From Methylophaga sp. (lineage in GTDB: Bacteria > Pseudomonadota > Gammaproteobacteria > Nitrosococcales > Methylophagaceae): a DNA stretch of 7,793 nucleotides. The notes under the pieces were generated by a model. That model saw only the letters and a list, made by a program, of their open reading frames with translations. It did not search any database and was not told the DNA's origin. The stretch lies in the NCBI GenBank assembly GCA_002733335.1, contig NVVK01000003.1, forward strand, positions 48,499-56,291, given 5' to 3'. This document shows, in pieces, positions 5,249 to 7,793 of the stretch. Position 1 is the stretch's first letter. Every line of letters begins with the position of its first letter. A program made the position numbers and the translations under genes.

Positions 5249-6412
5249 ATGGTAGATTTTGACAAAATAATAGATCGAAGCGGCACGTCTGATGTTAAAT
5301 TTGGTGTGCGTAAGGCCGTGTTTGGCACGGACGATGTGACACCGTTGTGGGTGGCCGATATGGATTTGGCTGCACCGAATGCGGTGACAGAAGCATTAGT
5401 CGAACGGGCAAAGCATCCTATTTATGGCTATACACATTATCCTGATTCTTTATTTTCTACGATGCAGACGTGGTTTGAACATCGTCACAATTGGGTGATT
5501 GATAAAAAATCGATTTTGATTTGCCCGGGTGTTGTGCCCTCAATGCATGCGGTGATTGAGGCATTATCAGAAGAAGGCGATAGCATTATTGTGCAGCCGC
5601 CGATTTATCCGCCTTTCTTTTCTGCTGTGACCGATACTGGACGTAAGATTGTCGAAAATCCACTGCAATTAATAGACGGTGAATATCAGTTTGATTTAGA
5701 CCACCTTGAAAAATGTGCGGCAGCGGGCGCTAAGATTTTATTATTTTGCTCACCGCATAATCCTGTCGGACGTGTTTGGAAAAAAGAAGAACTGCTGGCG
5801 GTGTTAGATATTGCACGTCGACATCAATTGATTATTCTGTCAGATGAAATTCATGCTGATTTGATTTATCCAAATTATCAGCATATTCCTTTAGCCACAT
5901 TCGCAGAGGATGTGACGGTGATTACGGCGGTATCACCGAGCAAGACATTCAATATTCCTGGCTTAGGTTTGTCGAGTTTGATTATTCAGAATCGTGCGCA
6001 TTGGAAAGCGGTGCGACAGGTGTTTGATCGCCTGCATATTAATGCCATTAATCCTTTTAGCATTACGGCGTTTGAGGTGGCCTACCGCGAAGGTGAATCA
6101 TGGCTAGATGAATTAATGAGCTATTTAGATGAAACACGCCGCCAGGTCGCTGCGTTGTTTGGTGAGCATGATTGTGGCATTAAGGTGATAGCCTCACAAG
6201 GCACGTATTTGTTGTGGTTTGATTGCCAAGCGATAGATTTAAATGATGACGCGTTAAAATCCTTCTTCGTGAAAAAAGCCAAAGTGGGTTTAAACCCAGG
6301 CATTAGTTTTGGCGATGCAGGCAGTGGCTTTATGCGAATGAATATTGCTGCGCCCCGTTCTATTGTATTGGATGCCTGCCAGCGGATAATGGATGCCGCA
6401 TCATGCGGATAG
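5249..6412 (+). CDS. ovoB: OvoB, PLP-dependent 5-histidylcysteine sulfoxide lyase (MalY/PatB-type)
   Basis: A 387-residue fold-type I PLP enzyme of the MalY/PatB cystathionine beta-lyase-like group, of normal length. Visible cofactor residues are S-P-H-N-P (the Asn contacting the PLP oxygen), D199 in S-D-E-I-H-A-D (pyridine nitrogen), K232 in S-P-S-K-T-F-N (Schiff-base lysine) and R363 in F-M-R-M-N (substrate carboxylate). In ovothiol biosynthesis OvoB cleaves the C-S bond of the histidylcysteine sulfoxide made by OvoA, releasing 4-mercaptohistidine for methylation. The assignment to OvoB rather than generic cystathionine beta-lyase comes from its place 48 nt after ovoA on the same strand. 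TAAGG at 5237-5241 gives a well-placed ribosome binding site for the ATG. No promoter is evident in the gap, so co-transcription is likely. Confidence 0.88.
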   Translation: MVDFDKIIDRSGTSDVKFGVRKAVFGTDDVTPLWVADMDLAAPNAVTEALVERAKHPIYGYTHYPDSLFSTMQTWFEHRHNWVIDKKSILICPGVVPSMHAVIEALSEEGDSIIVQPPIYPPFFSAVTDTGRKIVENPLQLIDGEYQFDLDHLEKCAAAGAKILLFCSPHNPVGRVWKKEELLAVLDIARRHQLIILSDEIHADLIYPNYQHIPLATFAEDVTVITAVSPSKTFNIPGLGLSSLIIQNRAHWKAVRQVFDRLHINAINPFSITAFEVAYREGESWLDELMSYLDETRRQVAALFGEHDCGIKVIASQGTYLLWFDCQAIDLNDDALKSFFVKKAKVGLNPGISFGDAGSGFMRMNIAAPRSIVLDACQRIMDAASCG

Positions 6413-6421
6413 CAACGCGTT

Positions 6422-6428
6422 GGGAAGA
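6422..6428 (+). promoter_or_regulatory. Ribosome binding site supporting a GTG start of the rhomboid gene
   Basis: GGGAAGA, 8 nt before GTG at 6437. No ATG is available near the N-terminus before the first membrane segment, so the GTG is chosen. Confidence 0.5.
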
Positions 6429-6436
6429 TATCTGTA

Positions 6437-7102
6437 GTGGAACCTGATAATCCCGTTTTATTAAAACCAATTGCCATTAAGGTGATATTGGCGATTATTG
6501 TGTTGTGGATCATTAAAGGCCTGCAAGTAACATTTTCTTGGGATCTCGGTGTTTATGGGGTTTTTCCGCGATCAGTTGATGGTTTAGTGGGCATTATAAC
6601 GGCGCCGCTTATCCACGGTTCATTTGAGCATCTTTTTTCTAATACGTTAGCACTCTTTATTTTAACGACGGCCTTATTTTATGAATATCCAAAAGCAGCG
6701 AAATGGACATTTATTATTATTTATATTGGCTCTGGTTTAGGCGTGTGGTTATTTGCCCGTGAATCGTATCATTATGGTGCCAGTGGTCTGACACATGGCA
6801 TGCTCTTTTTTCTGTTTTTGATTGGTATCTTGCGGCGAGATAAACCTGCAATGGCGATTGCGATGATTGTCTTTTTTCTTTATGGCAGCATGGTATGGGG
6901 TGTTTTACCGACTGAAGAATCAATATCATTTGAATCACATTTATTCGGTGCATTGATGGGGATTATCTGTGCCATTTTATTTAGGAAGAATGATCCAAAG
7001 CCTCCAGAAAAGAAATACAGCTGGGAAATAGAAGATAGTGAAGCTGAAGCCGATACAGATAACGTGATAGAAATGGACTGGGATGATACGCGCCCTAAAT
7101 AA
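6437..7102 (+). CDS. Rhomboid-family intramembrane serine protease
   Basis: A 221-residue inner-membrane protein with about six hydrophobic segments (residues near 11-30, 60-88, 95-112, 118-132, 138-155 and 165-182). The catalytic set of rhomboids is complete: H65 and N69 in H-L-F-S-N (oxyanion side, like H150/N154 of E. coli GlpG), nucleophile S116 in G-A-S-G-L, and H168 in S-H-L-F-G-A-L-M-G. Such proteases cut transmembrane helices within the bilayer. A cytoplasmic, strongly acidic tail of about 35 residues follows (D/E-rich with W-E and D-W-D-D). It starts 24 nt after the ovoB stop on the same strand, so it may be in the ovothiol operon, but no known link to ovothiol exists and the substrate is unknown. 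Confidence 0.88.
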   Translation: MEPDNPVLLKPIAIKVILAIIVLWIIKGLQVTFSWDLGVYGVFPRSVDGLVGIITAPLIHGSFEHLFSNTLALFILTTALFYEYPKAAKWTFIIIYIGSGLGVWLFARESYHYGASGLTHGMLFFLFLIGILRRDKPAMAIAMIVFFLYGSMVWGVLPTEESISFESHLFGALMGIICAILFRKNDPKPPEKKYSWEIEDSEAEADTDNVIEMDWDDTRPK

Positions 7103-7148
7103 TGAAAAATCGGGAATTTTCTCTCTGTAAGAAATGGCGATCTTTAAG

Positions 7149-7154
7149 TATAAT
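7149..7154 (+). promoter_or_regulatory. Consensus -10 box of the winged-helix gene
   Basis: A perfect TATAAT, 51 nt before the GTG start at 7205 and after the rhomboid stop. No convincing -35 hexamer is found 16-18 nt upstream (the nearest, TGTAAG at 7126-7131, is poor). It suggests separate transcription of the small gene. Confidence 0.45.
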
Positions 7155-7204
7155 AAAAAGATATAGATAAAATAATTTAGCGCAATATTCAACGGGGAAT
7201 AAAA

Positions 7205-7402
7205 GTGGCAGATTCAATTGGCAATGCAGCAGGTGCACTATGGAAATATTTAGATAAAAACGGTGCAAGTAGTGCAACAAAAATCGTGAAAGAAACAAAG
7301 CTTGATGCAAAAGATGTGCAGCGTGCGATTGGCTGGCTGGCCAAAGAAGGTAAGCTTGTTATTGTAACGAAAGGTCGAACGGAAACTATTTCTTTAAAAT
7401 AG
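7205..7402 (+). CDS. Small winged-helix (DUF2582-type) protein
   Basis: A 65-residue protein consisting of one winged helix-turn-helix domain: helix 1 around G-A-L-W-K-Y-L, helix 2 with S-A-T-K-I-V-K-E-T, recognition helix D-A-K-D-V-Q-R-A-I-G-W-L, and a wing with G-K-L-V-I-V followed by a short strand. This matches the DUF2582 winged-helix family, whose members are short and of unknown target. The start is GTG, supported by GGGGAA at 7194-7199 (5 nt spacing). A probable promoter lies upstream at 7149, and a strong terminator follows 25 nt after the stop, so it can be a single-gene unit at the end of the run. DNA binding is inferred from the fold; no target site is visible. Confidence 0.8.
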   Translation: MADSIGNAAGALWKYLDKNGASSATKIVKETKLDAKDVQRAIGWLAKEGKLVIVTKGRTETISLK

Positions 7403-7426
7403 AACGGATAGACTAAAAAACAGCAG

Positions 7427-7461
7427 AAGCCCTTGTAGCGTGAATAGCATTACAAGGGCTT
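7427..7461 (+). terminator. Rho-independent terminator, possibly bidirectional
   Basis: A perfect 11-bp stem (AAGCCCTTGTA 7427-7437 with its complement 7451-7461) around a 13-nt loop, followed by TTTTAGTTTTT on the plus strand. On the minus strand a run of six Ts sits a few bases after the stem (A-run at 7415-7420), so it could also end the converging gene at 7470. Confidence 0.9.
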
Positions 7462-7469
7462 TTTAGTTT

Positions 7470-7793
7470 TTACTGTTTGATTGTTTTACGCAAGGTAAAC
7501 GCACCACGAATATCACCTAAGGCAAACCCTGTTGCTTGGTCATCTGGATAGAGCTTATTTAACAATGCTTGCACAGGTTCAGCAATATTACTGCCGTGAC
7601 ATTTGAGGCAGACTTTGCCTGTTGGAATGGCTTTCATCATTCGAACTTCTTGGTTTTCACCACGGCTGATATTTTCACTAAAGGTAAGCGCGCTTATTTT
7701 TTCACCTGCTTGTTTGCGATCTTCAAATTGTTGGAGTGTTTTTTGTTCCCAACAGTCTGCTTTATTATTTGGATTGCGTACTTTAAGACTGGT
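7470..7793 (-). CDS. DUF3365-type haem-binding protein, C-terminal part (5' end outside window)
   Basis: Read on the minus strand the frame is open from the window edge to a TAA at 7470-7472, giving 107 residues. It begins in T-S-L-K-V-R-N-P-N-N-K and contains C-L-K-C-H (nt 7596-7610), a single CxxCH haem c attachment motif, then Y-P-D-D-Q-A-T-G-F and a G-D-I-R-G-A-F-T-L ending. These are features of the DUF3365 (Tll0287-like) domain, a periplasmic haem-binding sensor-like module. Full-length members of this family usually start with a signal peptide, which would be outside the window. Maturation in the periplasm by the cytochrome c machinery is expected. Whether it acts alone in redox sensing or as electron carrier cannot be told. 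It converges on the terminator shared with the winged-helix gene. Confidence 0.85.
   Translation of the reverse strand, partial: TSLKVRNPNNKADCWEQKTLQQFEDRKQAGEKISALTFSENISRGENQEVRMMKAIPTGKVCLKCHGSNIAEPVQALLNKLYPDDQATGFALGDIRGAFTLRKTIKQ

Noticed and set aside
6396..6408. Hairpin CCGCA-TCA-TGCGG at the end of ovoB, considered as a terminator
   Set aside because: Only a 5-bp stem inside the coding sequence and no T run follows; the rhomboid gene starts soon after.
6977..7310. Minus-strand open frames spanning the end of the rhomboid gene and the winged-helix gene
   Set aside because: They overlap two well-supported plus-strand genes and their hydrophobic translation reflects AT-rich complement rather than a recognised protein.

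Overview
The window is AT-rich bacterial chromosome, most likely from a gammaproteobacterium. The grounds are the gene families present (a TonB-system-type TPR protein, ovothiol genes, integron-type attC sites); no rRNA or marker gene allows a finer placement. It divides into an apparently ordinary left flank, an acquired accessory island, and an ovothiol-biosynthesis block.

Left flank (1-1063): the 3' end of a TPR protein that resembles the TPR component encoded with TonB/ExbB/ExbD systems. It overlaps by 8 nt a small class II aldolase/adducin-family enzyme that has the zinc-binding histidines but an Asp where fuculose-phosphate aldolase has its catalytic Glu.

Accessory island (about 1064-2890): first comes a plus-strand toxin-antitoxin pair, an AbrB/MazE-type antitoxin with a Doc/Fic toxin, the start and stop codons overlapping as ATGA and a 20-bp near-palindrome sitting just upstream. 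Facing it on the minus strand is an array that looks like integron gene cassettes with no integrase in the window (a CALIN, cluster of attC sites lacking an integrase). In minus-strand order it runs: a degenerate attC-like site with a direct repeat (2771-2887), a cassette with a DUF4177-like protein and a YidD-like protein, a well-formed attC (2142-2222), then the 5' part of another cassette gene whose C-terminus appears truncated at its junction with the toxin gene.

Ovothiol block (3095-7402, plus strand): ovoA (a 5-histidylcysteine sulfoxide synthase fused to a methyltransferase) and ovoB (a PLP-dependent sulfoxide lyase) together supply the steps from histidine and cysteine to the methylated thiol-histidine ovothiol A. 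A rhomboid protease with a complete catalytic set follows 24 nt after ovoB. A small winged-helix protein follows after its own likely promoter, and a strong hairpin terminator closes the run. On the far side, converging on that terminator, is the 3' end of a minus-strand DUF3365-type protein with a CxxCH haem-binding motif.

The most interesting part is the small cassette array: it was apparently inserted between the aldolase and ovothiol genes, carries a YidD homologue far from the usual rpmH-rnpA-yidD-yidC setting, and abuts a toxin-antitoxin pair.
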